64,000 nt of DNA, taken from positions 372,001 to 436,000 of the forward strand of contig NZ_JAILYM010000004.1 of the NCBI RefSeq assembly GCF_020179425.1, given 5' to 3'. Below, one piece after another: positions 47,285 to 55,467 of the stretch. Source of the DNA: Novosphingobium percolationis. GTDB lineage: Bacteria; Pseudomonadota; Alphaproteobacteria; Sphingomonadales; Sphingomonadaceae. Every line of letters starts with the position of its first letter. The first letter of the stretch is position 1. The position numbers were made by a program, and so were the translations under genes. The notes below the pieces were generated by a model. That model was not told where the DNA came from. It made no database searches and saw only the letters and a program-made list of their open reading frames with translations.

Positions 47285-48214
47285 ATGCCCTCGATCGTCA
47301 CGCTGACGCTGAACCCGACCATCGACGTCGCCTACGAAGTCGAACGCATCGCTCCCACGCACAAGATCCGCACAACGCGCGAATACTACAATCCCGGTGG
47401 CGGCGGCATCAACGTGGCGCGTGTGTTCGTGCGGCTGGGCGGCAATGCGCGCTGCGTCTACCTGTCGGGTGGGGCGACCGGCGCGGCGCTCGACGGACTG
47501 ATCGACCTGCACCAGCTGGTGCGCACCCGCGTGCCGATCGCCGGGCACACGCGCATTGCGGTCGATGCGCTGGAACACGCGACGGCCAGGGAATACCGCT
47601 TTACCCCGGCGGGCCCAACGGTGAGCGAGGCCGAATGGACCGCCTGCCTCGATGTGCTCGACCATGTCGGGGGCGAATGGCTGGTGGCCAGCGGATCGCT
47701 GCCGCCGGGCATACCCGAAGACTTCTACGCCACGCTCGCCCGGCGCATGGCGGCGCGCGGCATTCCGATGGTGCTCGACACCTCCGGCGCGGCGCTGCGG
47801 GAAGGGCTGGCTGCGGGCGGCATCGCGCTGGTCAAGCCGAGCCGGGGCGAACTGGAAGGCCTCGTCGGCCATGCGCTCGGCAGCATCGAGGCCGTGGCCG
47901 AGGCCGCGGCCGCGATCGTCGCGGCCGGACAGGCGCGCGTGGTCGCCACCACGCTTGGCCACGAGGGCGCAGTCCTCGCCCACGCCGAAGGCACGCTCTA
48001 CAGCCCGGCGCTCGCCATCGAGGCGCAGAGCGCGGTCGGCGCGGGCGACAGCTTCCTGGCCGGCATGGTCCACGCGCTCACGATGGGACAAGACACCGAA
48101 GAAGCCTTCCGACACGGCATCGCGGCAGGTAGCGCCGCGGTGCTGCGCGCGGGCACCGACCTCGCCCGCGCGGCCGACATCGCCCGCCTGCTGCCGCTGG
48201 TCCGGTTGGACTAG
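47285..48214 (+). CDS. pfkB: PfkB-family sugar kinase (6-phosphofructokinase II-like)
   Basis: 309 residues. Closely follows the plan of E. coli Pfk-2: TLTLNPTIDVAYEVERI, the PGGGGINVAR box, LPPGIPEDFY, VKPSRGELE and the second PfkB signature SAVGAGDSFLAGM with the catalytic Asp. It would phosphorylate fructose 6-phosphate; tagatose 6-phosphate or fructose 1-phosphate are alternatives. It lies alone, with no phosphotransferase genes. A TTG at 47258, nine codons upstream, has GGGAG 8 nt before it and is a serious alternative start. Confidence 0.88.
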   Translation: MPSIVTLTLNPTIDVAYEVERIAPTHKIRTTREYYNPGGGGINVARVFVRLGGNARCVYLSGGATGAALDGLIDLHQLVRTRVPIAGHTRIAVDALEHATAREYRFTPAGPTVSEAEWTACLDVLDHVGGEWLVASGSLPPGIPEDFYATLARRMAARGIPMVLDTSGAALREGLAAGGIALVKPSRGELEGLVGHALGSIEAVAEAAAAIVAAGQARVVATTLGHEGAVLAHAEGTLYSPALAIEAQSAVGAGDSFLAGMVHALTMGQDTEEAFRHGIAAGSAAVLRAGTDLARAADIARLLPLVRLD

Positions 48215-48215
48215 C

Positions 48216-48977
48216 TCAATCGGTCAGGTCGAACGTCCGGCGGTAGAAGGCGCGGCTGTCCTCGTCGGTCACCCAGTCGCGCCAGGTCTGGTGCGGCAAG
48301 CCGGGGAACTGCACCATGTTGGGCAGTGAAGTGCGGCCTACGCCGGTTTCCGCCTTGGCTACGGTGTTGCGCTGGTGCGCGATGGCCAGCATGGTCTTCG
48401 CCGCATCGAGTTGCACCATCGGCTCGGTATAGTTGCCAGTGAACGAAGGCTCCTCGCCCGAACCGCGCCCGGCGTCGTGCTTGTGCCGGCGAGCATAGGT
48501 GCTGGTATAGGCGAGCGCGCCGTTGCACGAGTGATTGGGACCATAGGGACCATACGCAACCATGCGCCCGCTGCCGGTGAACCAGATCGGCAGCAGGCTC
48601 GATCCGGCCAGGGAAAGGCCGCTCGCCTGCAACGCTGCCACGGCGTGCGACACGCGCTGCGGCGGATACCAGTCGTCATCGTCGAAGCAGACGATCACCT
48701 CGCCATCGGCATAGCGGTGCAGCCGGTTGCGCTTTTCGCCCAAGGCCACGCGAACCGCGCTGTGGACCACGCGCACGTTGAGGTCGTCGGTCCAGTCGGC
48801 GCGCAGCACCGGCGGTCGCGGGCTGTCATCGAGGATCACGACTTCAATCAGATGGCGAGGATAGTCCTGCAGGCGAACGCAGCGCAGCAGCTGTTCGAGG
48901 AACGGGTGCCGCCGATAGGTCGGCGTGACGATGCTGACGGTCGGCAATTTCACGGCGTTGCGGGTCTCGTCGCCCAT
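48216..48977 (-). CDS. Family 2 glycosyltransferase
   Basis: About 253 residues. GT-A fold: VSIVTPTYRRHPFLEQLLRCV with the nucleotide-sugar site, GEKRNRLHRYADGEVIVCFDDDDWY carrying the DxD-type metal site. No membrane helix is present, so it is soluble. The acceptor is unknown and no glycan cluster surrounds it. AGGGA is 6 nt before the ATG at 48977; the ATG two codons earlier has no room. It lies downstream of rpsI beyond a terminator. Confidence 0.85.
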   Translation of the reverse strand: MGDETRNAVKLPTVSIVTPTYRRHPFLEQLLRCVRLQDYPRHLIEVVILDDSPRPPVLRADWTDDLNVRVVHSAVRVALGEKRNRLHRYADGEVIVCFDDDDWYPPQRVSHAVAALQASGLSLAGSSLLPIWFTGSGRMVAYGPYGPNHSCNGALAYTSTYARRHKHDAGRGSGEEPSFTGNYTEPMVQLDAAKTMLAIAHQRNTVAKAETGVGRTSLPNMVQFPGLPHQTWRDWVTDEDSRAFYRRTFDLTD

Positions 48978-48996
48978 TTCCATTCCCTGCACACAC

Positions 48997-49024
48997 AAAA
49001 ACGCCCGACATTTCTGCCGGGCGT
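48997..49024 (-). terminator. Rho-independent terminator of rplM-rpsI
   Basis: On the minus strand ACGCCCG and CGGGCGT form a 7-bp GC-rich stem around a 10-nt loop, followed by a run of four T residues. It lies 71 nt after the rpsI stop and before the glycosyltransferase gene. Confidence 0.85.
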
Positions 49025-49095
49025 CTTGTTTTTGCAACCCGTTGTTGCGGCCCGGCGACAGGCACGTTGCGAAACGCGCCCGCCAGCCAGAACGA

Positions 49096-49638
49096 TCAGC
49101 GCTTCGAGAACTGGAAGCTGCGGCGAGCCTTGGCGCGGCCGTACTTCTTGCGTTCGACGACGCGCGGGTCGCGGGTGAGGAAGCCGGCGGCCTTGACCGC
49201 GCCGCGCAGGGCGGGCTCGAACTTCGTCAGCGCCTGGGCGATGCCGTGCTTGACCGCGCCAGCCTGGCCCGAAAGGCCACCGCCCTTGACGGTGCAGACG
49301 ATGTCGTACTGGCCTTCGCGACCAGCGACCTGGAACGGCTGGTTGATCACTAGGCGCAGGGTCGGACGGGCGAAGTACACTTCCTGGTCGCGGCCGTTGA
49401 CGGTGACCTTGCCCGACCCGGGCTTCAGCCACACGCGGGCCACGGCGTCCTTGCGGCGGCCGGTGGCGTACGAACGTCCCTGGGCGTCGACTTCACGATC
49501 GCGCAGCGGCATCGTCGGCGCAGCCGGGACAACCGGGGCATCGACGTCGGCATCGGCAGCCGGAGCGGCCGGGGCGGGAGCATTGGCGGTGAGGTTCTTC
49601 AGGTCCGCCAGGCTCGAAACGGTATCGGTGTCGGACAT
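49096..49638 (-). CDS. rpsI: Ribosomal protein S9 (uS9) with long N-terminal extension
   Basis: 180 residues. The ribosomal core starts near residue 55 ([16 protein letters not shown]) and ends in the tRNA-contacting tail [10 protein letters not shown]. Typical S9 is ~130 residues; the first ~50 here are Ala/Pro/Asp-rich ([17 protein letters not shown]) and would protrude from the small subunit. The gene follows rplM by 3 nt, the conserved L13-S9 operon. Confidence 0.97.
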   Translation of the reverse strand: MSDTDTVSSLADLKNLTANAPAPAAPAADADVDAPVVPAAPTMPLRDREVDAQGRSYATGRRKDAVARVWLKPGSGKVTVNGRDQEVYFARPTLRLVINQPFQVAGREGQYDIVCTVKGGGLSGQAGAVKHGIAQALTKFEPALRGAVKAAGFLTRDPRVVERKKYGRAKARRSFQFSKR

Positions 49639-49641
49639 GGC

Positions 49642-50121
49642 TTACGCACCCACCTTGTTCTTGCGGTTCATCGAAGCGACGTCGAGCGCTTCCGGCTGGG
49701 TACCGGCGTGCGGGTGTTCCGCGCCGGCATAAAGGTGCAGGGCGCGCATCTGCGCACGGCCCAGGGGCCCGCGCGGAATCATGCGTTCTACCGCCTTTTC
49801 AAGCACGCGCTCGGGGAAGCGACCGCCGAGGACCTTGTCCGCGGTCACTTCCTTGATGCCGCCGGCATAGCCGGTGTGCTTGTAGTAGATCTTGTCCTTG
49901 AGCTTCTTGCCCGTGAACGCCACCTTGTCGGCGTTGATCACGACAACGTGATCGCCGCAATCGACGTGCGGGGTAAAGCTCGGCTTGTGCTTGCCGCGCA
50001 GGAGGTTGGCGACGATGACGGCGAGACGGCCGACCACCAGGCCTTCGGCATCAATCAGATGCCACTTCTTTTCCACCTCGGCCGGCTTGATCGACCGGGT
50101 GACCTTGCTGAGAGCCTTCAT
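49642..50121 (-). CDS. rplM: Ribosomal protein L13 (uL13)
   Basis: 159 residues. Family pattern: [63 protein letters not shown]. Early-assembling large-subunit protein. First gene of the operon with rpsI. In the 136 nt upstream a TTGACT (minus strand, 50218-50213) may be the -35 box; the -10 is not clear. Confidence 0.98.
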   Translation of the reverse strand: MKALSKVTRSIKPAEVEKKWHLIDAEGLVVGRLAVIVANLLRGKHKPSFTPHVDCGDHVVVINADKVAFTGKKLKDKIYYKHTGYAGGIKEVTADKVLGGRFPERVLEKAVERMIPRGPLGRAQMRALHLYAGAEHPHAGTQPEALDVASMNRKNKVGA

Positions 50122-50257
50122 GGCTGGGTCATTCCCTGGATTTGGTGCACCGGACGCGCAAGGGCTTGCGCATCACGGCGAGGAACCGCGCCTTTGTTGC
50201 AAAGAGGCGTTGGAGTCAAGCAAACGGCGGGTTTGCGGAGAGGTAAAATAATACCTT

Positions 50258-51295
50258 TCAGTTTTTACGCCCCAAAGCGTGCGCTCCCCAGGTCGTCGCG
50301 ACGAGCAGCAAGGCTCCGGTCAACTGGTGCAGCACCGCCAACCAGATCGCCACGCCGCTCCAAACTGTCGCGATGCCGAGCAGCACTTGCGTGCCGAACG
50401 CCGAATGGATCGCGATCGAGGCGGCGCGCGCCGTCTGACGCACCTTTCGGGCGAGTACGACCAACACCGCCACCACCGCCCAGGCCCACCAGCGATGGAC
50501 GAAGTGGACGAGGAACGGGTCGGACAACAGCGCATGGGCCGCGCCCAGCGCCCAGTCGACCCCGGCGGGATAGAGGGAGCCCTGCATCAGCGGCCAGGCG
50601 TCCCAGTTGAACCAGCCCCCGCCCGCCGAGGTGCCCGCGCGCAGGCCAGCCAGCAGCGCGCCATAGAACAGTTGCGCCACCAGCATCACCAGCGCCAGCG
50701 CGGCAAAACCGCTCAGGTGGGCGCGCGGCTCGCCCCGATGCAGCGCGCGCAAGTCGAGCGCGGTCCAGACGAGGCCCGCCAGCGTGGTCAGCGCGACCAG
50801 CAGGTGCGTGGCGAGGCGGAAGTGGCTGACCTTCACGTCATGCACGATCCCAGACTTGACCATCCACCAGCCGACCGCGCCCTGCAACGCGCCCAGCGCC
50901 AGCAGCGCCAGCAGGCGCGGCTTGTAGCCTTGGGGGATGCGCCCCTTCACCCAGAACCAGACGAGCGGCAGGGCAAAGACCATGCCGATGGTGCGCGCCA
51001 GCAGGCGGTGGACCCACTCCCAGAAGAAGATGAACTTGTACGTCGCCAGCGTCATGCCCGCCGGGCCATTGACCAGCACGTATTGCGGAGTCTGGCGGTA
51101 GGCGTCAAATTCAGCCTGCCATTCGCCTTGCGTGAGCGGGGGCAAAGTGCCCGCGACCGGCTTCCATTCGGTGATCGACACGCCCGATTCGGTCAGGCGG
51201 GTGATGCCGCCGACGACGACGATGGCGACCACCATAGCCGCGACGACGAACAGCCAGCGGGCGAGAGCAAGCGGGGAGGGTTGCGCTGTCTTCAT
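50258..51295 (-). CDS. ctaA: Heme A synthase, COX15/CtaA family
   Basis: 345 residues. Eight predicted membrane helices; conserved histidines in EWVHRLLAR, RLATHLLVAL, FVHRWWAW and VLHQLTGAL are the heme ligands of the COX15 type. It converts heme O to heme A for cytochrome aa3 oxidase. The start MKTAQPSPLALARWL fits Alphaproteobacterial homologues; longer readings lack support. It lies alone, away from cytochrome oxidase genes. Confidence 0.95.
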   Translation of the reverse strand: MKTAQPSPLALARWLFVVAAMVVAIVVVGGITRLTESGVSITEWKPVAGTLPPLTQGEWQAEFDAYRQTPQYVLVNGPAGMTLATYKFIFFWEWVHRLLARTIGMVFALPLVWFWVKGRIPQGYKPRLLALLALGALQGAVGWWMVKSGIVHDVKVSHFRLATHLLVALTTLAGLVWTALDLRALHRGEPRAHLSGFAALALVMLVAQLFYGALLAGLRAGTSAGGGWFNWDAWPLMQGSLYPAGVDWALGAAHALLSDPFLVHFVHRWWAWAVVAVLVVLARKVRQTARAASIAIHSAFGTQVLLGIATVWSGVAIWLAVLHQLTGALLLVATTWGAHALGRKN

Positions 51296-51378
51296 GGCCC
51301 CGCGCTCTGCGTCCGCCCCGTGCAAATCGCAAGGGGGATGAGAGGGCAGGCCCTCGAACCGCACAAGCCCATTGCGTG

Positions 51379-51395
51379 ATGTTATAGTGTTACAT
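51379..51395. promoter_or_regulatory. AT-rich imperfect palindrome, Zur/Fur-type operator candidate
   Basis: ATGTTATAGTGTTACAT, an imperfect palindrome with matching ATGT/ACAT ends, ends 14 nt before the MerC-domain gene's ATG. Its GTTATA half resembles the GTTATA-type boxes bound by zinc repressors in Alphaproteobacteria. It stands out in a GC-rich region and would overlap the promoter or leader. Confidence 0.5.
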
Positions 51396-51409
51396 ATATC
51401 GAGTACACG

Positions 51410-51781
51410 ATGACTCAGGCCCTTCTTGCCTTGCGTGCCCGGCTCGACCGGTTCGGCGTGCTCCTTTCGGGGCTGTGCATGATTCACTGCCTAGCGGGGA
51501 TTTTTCTCGTCGGCGTACTGGGTCTGGGCGGTGGCGCGCTGCTTAATCCGGCGATCCACCGCTTCGGGCTGGTGCTGGCGCTGGTGGTCGGCGCAAGCAC
51601 CATCGGCCTTGGCGCGCTGCGCCATGGGCACCGGCTGCCGCTGATCGTGGGTAGCTCCGGGCTTGCGCTGATGCTGGGCGCGGTGTTGGCAGGGCACGGC
51701 AGCGCCGAGGCCGTGCTGACGATCATGGGCGTACTGCTGGTGGCGAGCGCGCACGTCATCAACATGCGCCGGGGCTGCTGA
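51410..51781 (+). CDS. MerC-domain membrane protein
   Basis: 123 residues with four predicted membrane helices. [11 protein letters not shown] in the first helix has the paired cysteines and histidine of the MerC domain, first known as a mercuric-ion transporter; chromosomal relatives probably move or bind other soft metals. No mer genes are nearby. The Zur-like box just upstream suggests zinc control (inference). The ribosome site is weak. Confidence 0.82.
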   Translation: MTQALLALRARLDRFGVLLSGLCMIHCLAGIFLVGVLGLGGGALLNPAIHRFGLVLALVVGASTIGLGALRHGHRLPLIVGSSGLALMLGAVLAGHGSAEAVLTIMGVLLVASAHVINMRRGC

Positions 51782-51828
51782 CCTTTCACGCCCTTGCACC
51801 CGCCCGCGCCTTCGCTACATCGGCGCGC

Positions 51829-52824
51829 ATGGCAAGCACTCCCTCGACCCTCACCCTTTCGCTCACCGTCAATGGCGAACCGCGCCGTTCAGCGCCCGGT
51901 TCGATCGCCGACCTCGTGCGCAGCCTTGACCTCGATCCGGCGAAGGTCGCGGTCGAACGCAATGGCGAGATCGCACCGCGCTCGACGCTGGCGGACGTGG
52001 CTCTGGCCGACGGCGACGTGCTGGAAATCGTCCACTTCGTCGGCGGCGGGCAAGAGGATGATACGTGGACGGTAGCCGGGCGCACTTTCCGCTCGCGCCT
52101 GATCGTCGGCACCGGCAAGTACAAGGATTTCGAACAGAACGCGGCGGCCGTCGAAGCCTCGGGCGCGGAAATCGTTACCGTGGCCGTGCGCCGCGTCAAT
52201 GTCAGCGATCCCAAGGCGCCGATGCTGACCGACTACATCGACCCCAAGAAGATCACCTACCTGCCCAACACCGCAGGCTGCTTCACCGCCGAGGACGCGA
52301 TCCGCACGCTGCGGCTGGCGCGCGAGGCGGGCGGCTGGGATCTGGTCAAGCTGGAAGTGCTGGGCGAGGCGCGCACGCTCTATCCCAACATGGTCGAAAC
52401 CCTGCGCGCCACCGAAGTGCTGGCCAAGGAAGGCTTCAAGCCGATGGTCTATTGCACCGACGATCCGATCGCGGCGAAGCAGTTGGAAGACGCAGGCGCC
52501 GTCGCCGTGATGCCGCTGGGCGCGCCGATCGGGTCGGGCCTGGGCATCCAGAACCGCGTGACCATCCGCCTGATCGTCGAGGGCGCCAAGGTTCCGGTGC
52601 TGGTCGATGCGGGTGTCGGCACGGCCAGCGATGCGGCGGTGGCGATGGAACTGGGCTGCGATGGCGTGCTGATGAACACCGCCATCGCCGAGGCCAAGGA
52701 CCCGTTGCTGATGGCGCGCGCGATGCGCCTGTCGGTCGAGGCGGGCCGCGCCGCCTATCGCGCCGGGCGCATGGGCACGCGCAAGTACGCAGATCCGTCC
52801 AGCCCGCTAGCCGGGCTTATCTGA
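51829..52824 (+). CDS. thiG: Fused sulfur carrier ThiS and thiazole synthase ThiG
   Basis: 331 residues. Residues ~8-74 are a ubiquitin-like ThiS domain ending VHFVGGG; residues ~80-331 are the ThiG barrel with [12 protein letters not shown], the Schiff-base lysine K174 in LVKLEVLG, and the end [14 protein letters not shown]. Makes the thiazole phosphate of thiamine from deoxyxylulose phosphate, dehydroglycine and sulfur. In separate ThiS the last Gly is made a thiocarboxylate; here the GGG is followed directly by QEDDTW in frame, so no free end exists. Start ATG agrees with ThiS length. No THI box (TPP riboswitch) was seen upstream. Confidence 0.93.
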   Translation: MASTPSTLTLSLTVNGEPRRSAPGSIADLVRSLDLDPAKVAVERNGEIAPRSTLADVALADGDVLEIVHFVGGGQEDDTWTVAGRTFRSRLIVGTGKYKDFEQNAAAVEASGAEIVTVAVRRVNVSDPKAPMLTDYIDPKKITYLPNTAGCFTAEDAIRTLRLAREAGGWDLVKLEVLGEARTLYPNMVETLRATEVLAKEGFKPMVYCTDDPIAAKQLEDAGAVAVMPLGAPIGSGLGIQNRVTIRLIVEGAKVPVLVDAGVGTASDAAVAMELGCDGVLMNTAIAEAKDPLLMARAMRLSVEAGRAAYRAGRMGTRKYADPSSPLAGLI

Positions 52825-52853
52825 CGCAAGGAGCGGGGAGTGCCTACCCCTGC

Positions 52854-52875
52854 CCCCTCCCGCTGGCGGGAGGGG
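52854..52875. repeat. Palindromic repeat, copy 3 (CCCCTCCCG / CGGGAGGGG)
   Basis: Same element as the pair between the two metH genes, with 10-nt arms and a TG loop. It lies 29 nt after thiG and could also stop or protect its transcript. Confidence 0.8.
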
Positions 52876-52898
52876 AATGATACGGGGCGCTTGTTTCT

Positions 52899-52920
52899 CC
52901 CCTCCCGCAGGCGGGAGGGG
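52899..52920. repeat. Palindromic repeat, copy 4, with composite tail
   Basis: Same palindrome with an AG loop, continued by GTGGG. Further right (about 52947-52985) a CCCCTCCACCATCC / GGCGGTCCCCCTCGCC-type block follows, another repeat module. The 278 nt between thiG and dnaA hold only these repeats and no open frame with coding bias. Confidence 0.75.
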
Positions 52921-53102
52921 GTGGGTCTGCGCGGCGTGCTTGGTTGCCCCTCCACCATCCGCTTTGCGGGCGGTCCCCCTCGCCATTTGTGCTTCACAAA
53001 AACGGGGAGGATCCGGGTAAGGGTAAGGTTTGCGCGGTCCTGTCGCCGGGAGACATGAACAGGGTGCAGGGATGGTAAATCCCTGCCTTCCCTTATCTTT
53101 CC

Positions 53103-54494
53103 TCAGTCCTCAAGTTGGCGCAGCAGCGTACGCACGTCGCCATCCATATCGGCATCGCGCGCGCGCAGTTCTTCGATGAGGCGCACGGCGTGGATCACGG
53201 TGGAGTGGTCGCGTCCGCCGAACTTGCGGCCGATCTCGGGATAGGAGCGCGGGGTGAGCACCTTGGCGAGGTACATCGCCACCTGGCGCGGGCGCACGAC
53301 GGCGCGGGCGCGGCGTTTGCTGGCCATCTCGGTGCGGTCGACGCGGTAGAACTGGCAGACCGTGCGCTGGATCTCGTCGATGGTGATGCGGCGACGATTG
53401 GCAGACAGGATGTCGGTGAGCTGTTCTTCCGCCAGTTGCAGGCTAACCGGCTGGCCGGTGAGCTGGGCATAGGCGATCAGCTTGTTGAGGCCGCCGACCA
53501 GCTCGCGCACGTTGCGGTTGATGGTGCGGGCGAGGAACTCGATCACGTCGGCGGGCACCTGGGCGTTGCCGAAGCGGGCAAGGCGGTGTTCGAGGATCTT
53601 GCGGCGCAGCTCGATATCGGCGGGCTGGATGTCGGCGACGAGGCCCATCGACAGGCGCGAGAGCAGGCGTTGTTCGACGCCATCAAGTGCCTGCGGCGCG
53701 CGGTCGGCGGCGACGACGAGGCGCTTGCCCGCGCTCATCAGCGCGTCGATCGTGTGGAGGAATTCCTCCTGCGTGCTGGACTTCCCGATGATGAACTGGA
53801 TGTCGTCGACCAGCAGCATGTCAAAGCCGCGCAGGCGCGCCTTGAACTCGATCATCTCGTTCGAGCGCATGGCCTGGACGAATTCGATCATGAAGCGCTC
53901 GGCCGAGCAGTAGAAGATCCGCGCGCCGGGCCTGGCCGCGGCATAGGCGTGTCCGATGGCGTGCAGCAGGTGCGTCTTGCCCTGTCCGGTCGAACCCTTG
54001 AGGTAGAGCGGCGAGAACTGCGGGGTTTCCAGCGCGGCCATGCGTTGCGCCGCATTGACGGCGAGCACGTTGGTCGCGCCTGAGACGAAGTCGGAGAAGG
54101 TCAGCGAGGGATCGAGCCCGGCAAGCGCCGATTCGACAACCGCGGGAGCGACGGCGCGCACAGGCGCGGTCGGCTCGCCGGCGAAGGGCGCGCCTACGCG
54201 CAGCTCGGGCATCGCGCGGCGGCGCGGATGGACGGTGATGCGCACCTGGCGCACTTCGGCCCGGGCGATCTTCCAGGCGAGGCTGAGGCGATCGGCGAAT
54301 CGGTCCGCCACCCAGTTGGCCGAGAACTCGGTGGGCAGGAACAGGTCGAGCGTGCCGGTTTCCTTGCAGAAGCTGCCGAGCTGGATCGGCTTGATCCACT
54401 GGCTGTGCAACTGCGAGCCGAGGTCCTTCTTGAGACCCTGGCTGATGTCGGCCCAGTCGGCGGCCAGATCCAGGGCTTCCTGGTCCTCGATCAT
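53103..54494 (-). CDS. dnaA: Chromosomal replication initiator DnaA
   Basis: About 463 residues from the preferred ATG. Domain I at ~1-90 (ADWADISQGLKKDLGSQLHSQWIKPIQ), AAA+ domain with Walker A STGQGKTHLLHAIGHAYA, Walker B LLVDDIQF, and domain IV with the DnaA signature GRDHSTVIHAVRLIEE. It opens oriC and doubles as a regulator. A GTG at 54614 would add 40 residues (KIDEFGSGSS...); their codon use is poor, so I prefer 54494, though the RBS (AAGGGA) is distant. rpsT lies upstream, as in many Alphaproteobacteria. Confidence 0.95.
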   Translation of the reverse strand: MIEDQEALDLAADWADISQGLKKDLGSQLHSQWIKPIQLGSFCKETGTLDLFLPTEFSANWVADRFADRLSLAWKIARAEVRQVRITVHPRRRAMPELRVGAPFAGEPTAPVRAVAPAVVESALAGLDPSLTFSDFVSGATNVLAVNAAQRMAALETPQFSPLYLKGSTGQGKTHLLHAIGHAYAAARPGARIFYCSAERFMIEFVQAMRSNEMIEFKARLRGFDMLLVDDIQFIIGKSSTQEEFLHTIDALMSAGKRLVVAADRAPQALDGVEQRLLSRLSMGLVADIQPADIELRRKILEHRLARFGNAQVPADVIEFLARTINRNVRELVGGLNKLIAYAQLTGQPVSLQLAEEQLTDILSANRRRITIDEIQRTVCQFYRVDRTEMASKRRARAVVRPRQVAMYLAKVLTPRSYPEIGRKFGGRDHSTVIHAVRLIEELRARDADMDGDVRTLLRQLED

Positions 54495-54993
54495 TGCGCC
54501 GTCACGTCCCTTCTTCGCTTGCCCGGCCTGCGCCGATGTCTTGTTGATTCCGGCAGCGCCATGCCCCGCGCCGCCACCAATGCTGCTACCACTGCCGAAT
54601 TCGTCAATCTTCACGTGCCGCCGTCCCGCATTCCGGCCCCGCCCCATTAACGGGACGCAAGGCACGACTTACCCCTTGTCCGGAATCGCGTTTTTCGCGT
54701 CCGGACCCTGCTTCAAGCGATGTTCGTGACACCGACCGCGCGATCGCCCTGCCGAAGCAGAAGGCCCCCGTCGCTGCCGGTTCATCCTGTCTATTGGCCC
54801 AGCGCCCAATCGCGCAAGCGGCGTGAAGCAAAAAAACTGAAATAAACCCGCTTGACTCGGCTCTGCCCCGCAGAACTCCATCAATATACTGATTCATAAC
54901 GATTTTCTGAGATGTTCCAGCCGAATCGCGGAGATTCCGTGACTTGCTGCGCCTGCACAAAAATGACGGTGTTGAAACAGACGCCCAAAAGAA

Positions 54994-55020
54994 ATGGCCG
55001 GCGTTTGACACGCCGGCCAT
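54994..55020. terminator. Bidirectional-looking terminator after rpsT
   Basis: ATGGCCGGCGT (54994-55004) pairs with ACGCCGGCCAT (55010-55020), an 11-bp perfect stem with a 5-nt loop. Toward dnaA the minus strand reads TTC TTTT; the plus side has a run of seven T. It probably ends rpsT transcription before dnaA. Confidence 0.75.
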
Positions 55021-55042
55021 GTTCTTTTTTTGTGCCGTAACG

Positions 55043-55061
55043 CGCCGGTCATCGACCGGCG
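55043..55061. other. Second hairpin after rpsT
   Basis: CGCCGGT (55043-55049) and ACCGGCG (55055-55061) enclose a 5-nt loop, 12 nt past the rpsT stop. No U-tract; possibly a pause or 3'-end stabiliser ahead of the main terminator. Confidence 0.4.
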
Positions 55062-55072
55062 TCGCTACCGAA

Positions 55073-55333
55073 TCAGAGAGCGGCGACGCGCTTGCTGAGA
55101 CGGCTCATCTTACGGGCAACGGTGTTCTTGTGGAGCACGCCACGGGCAACGCCGCGCGCCAGCTCAGGCTGGGCAGCCTTGAGCGCTTCGGCCGCTTCGG
55201 TCTTGTCGCCACCGGCCAGCGCGGCTTCGACCTTCTTCACGAAGGTGCGGATGCGCGAAAGACGGTTGCCGTTGATTTCGGCGCGACGTTCGTTGCGGCG
55301 GATGCGCTTGCGGGCTTGCGGCGTGTTGGCCAT
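55073..55333 (-). CDS. rpsT: Ribosomal protein S20 (bS20)
   Basis: 86 residues: [73 protein letters not shown]. Three-helix, very basic protein of the small subunit that binds 16S rRNA early. The start MANTPQ is the family's; a longer reading of 16 codons is not conserved. The ribosome site is modest. Confidence 0.98.
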   Translation of the reverse strand: MANTPQARKRIRRNERRAEINGNRLSRIRTFVKKVEAALAGGDKTEAAEALKAAQPELARGVARGVLHKNTVARKMSRLSKRVAAL

Positions 55334-55423
55334 GTGTTCCTGTCTCGTGTCCTCTGGCGGGCCACCTGACAAGGCGCCCAAGCAATCGTGATGGAAAGCG
55401 GGAAAGCCCGCCGGAAAGCGGCG

Positions 55424-55452
55424 CCCTTAGCGGCGATCGGGGCTTCGGTCAA
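55424..55452 (-). promoter_or_regulatory. Probable rpsT promoter
   Basis: On the minus strand TTGACC (55452-55447) and TAAGGG (55429-55424) are spaced exactly 17 nt, about 90 nt before the rpsT start. The -35 box is good, the -10 is off consensus, as is common for housekeeping promoters in this group. Confidence 0.4.
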
Positions 55453-55467
55453 CAGATTCGCTGGTCA

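Larger units (their letters stand above)
54495..55072. other. Gene-free region between dnaA and rpsT
   Basis: 578 nt. The dnaA-near half up to 54614 may be coding if the longer DnaA start is used. At 54830-54915 the DNA is AT-rich (AAAAAAACTGAAATAAA, ATCAATATACTGATTCATAA), suitable for a dnaA promoter. No perfect TTATCCACA box or box cluster was found, so an origin is not supported. The right end holds the two hairpins after rpsT. Confidence 0.6.

Noticed and set aside
51782..51828. Possible TPP riboswitch before the ThiS-ThiG gene
   Set aside because: The gap is only 47 nt, too short, and no THI-box core such as CTGAGA was found.
52854..52920. CRISPR-like reading of the two palindromes after thiG
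   Set aside because: Only two copies, 45 nt apart, with the same element also found singly elsewhere; they are palindromic intergenic repeats.
54495..55072. Chromosomal origin beside dnaA
   Set aside because: No TTATCCACA-type box cluster; in many Alphaproteobacteria the origin is near hemE rather than dnaA.
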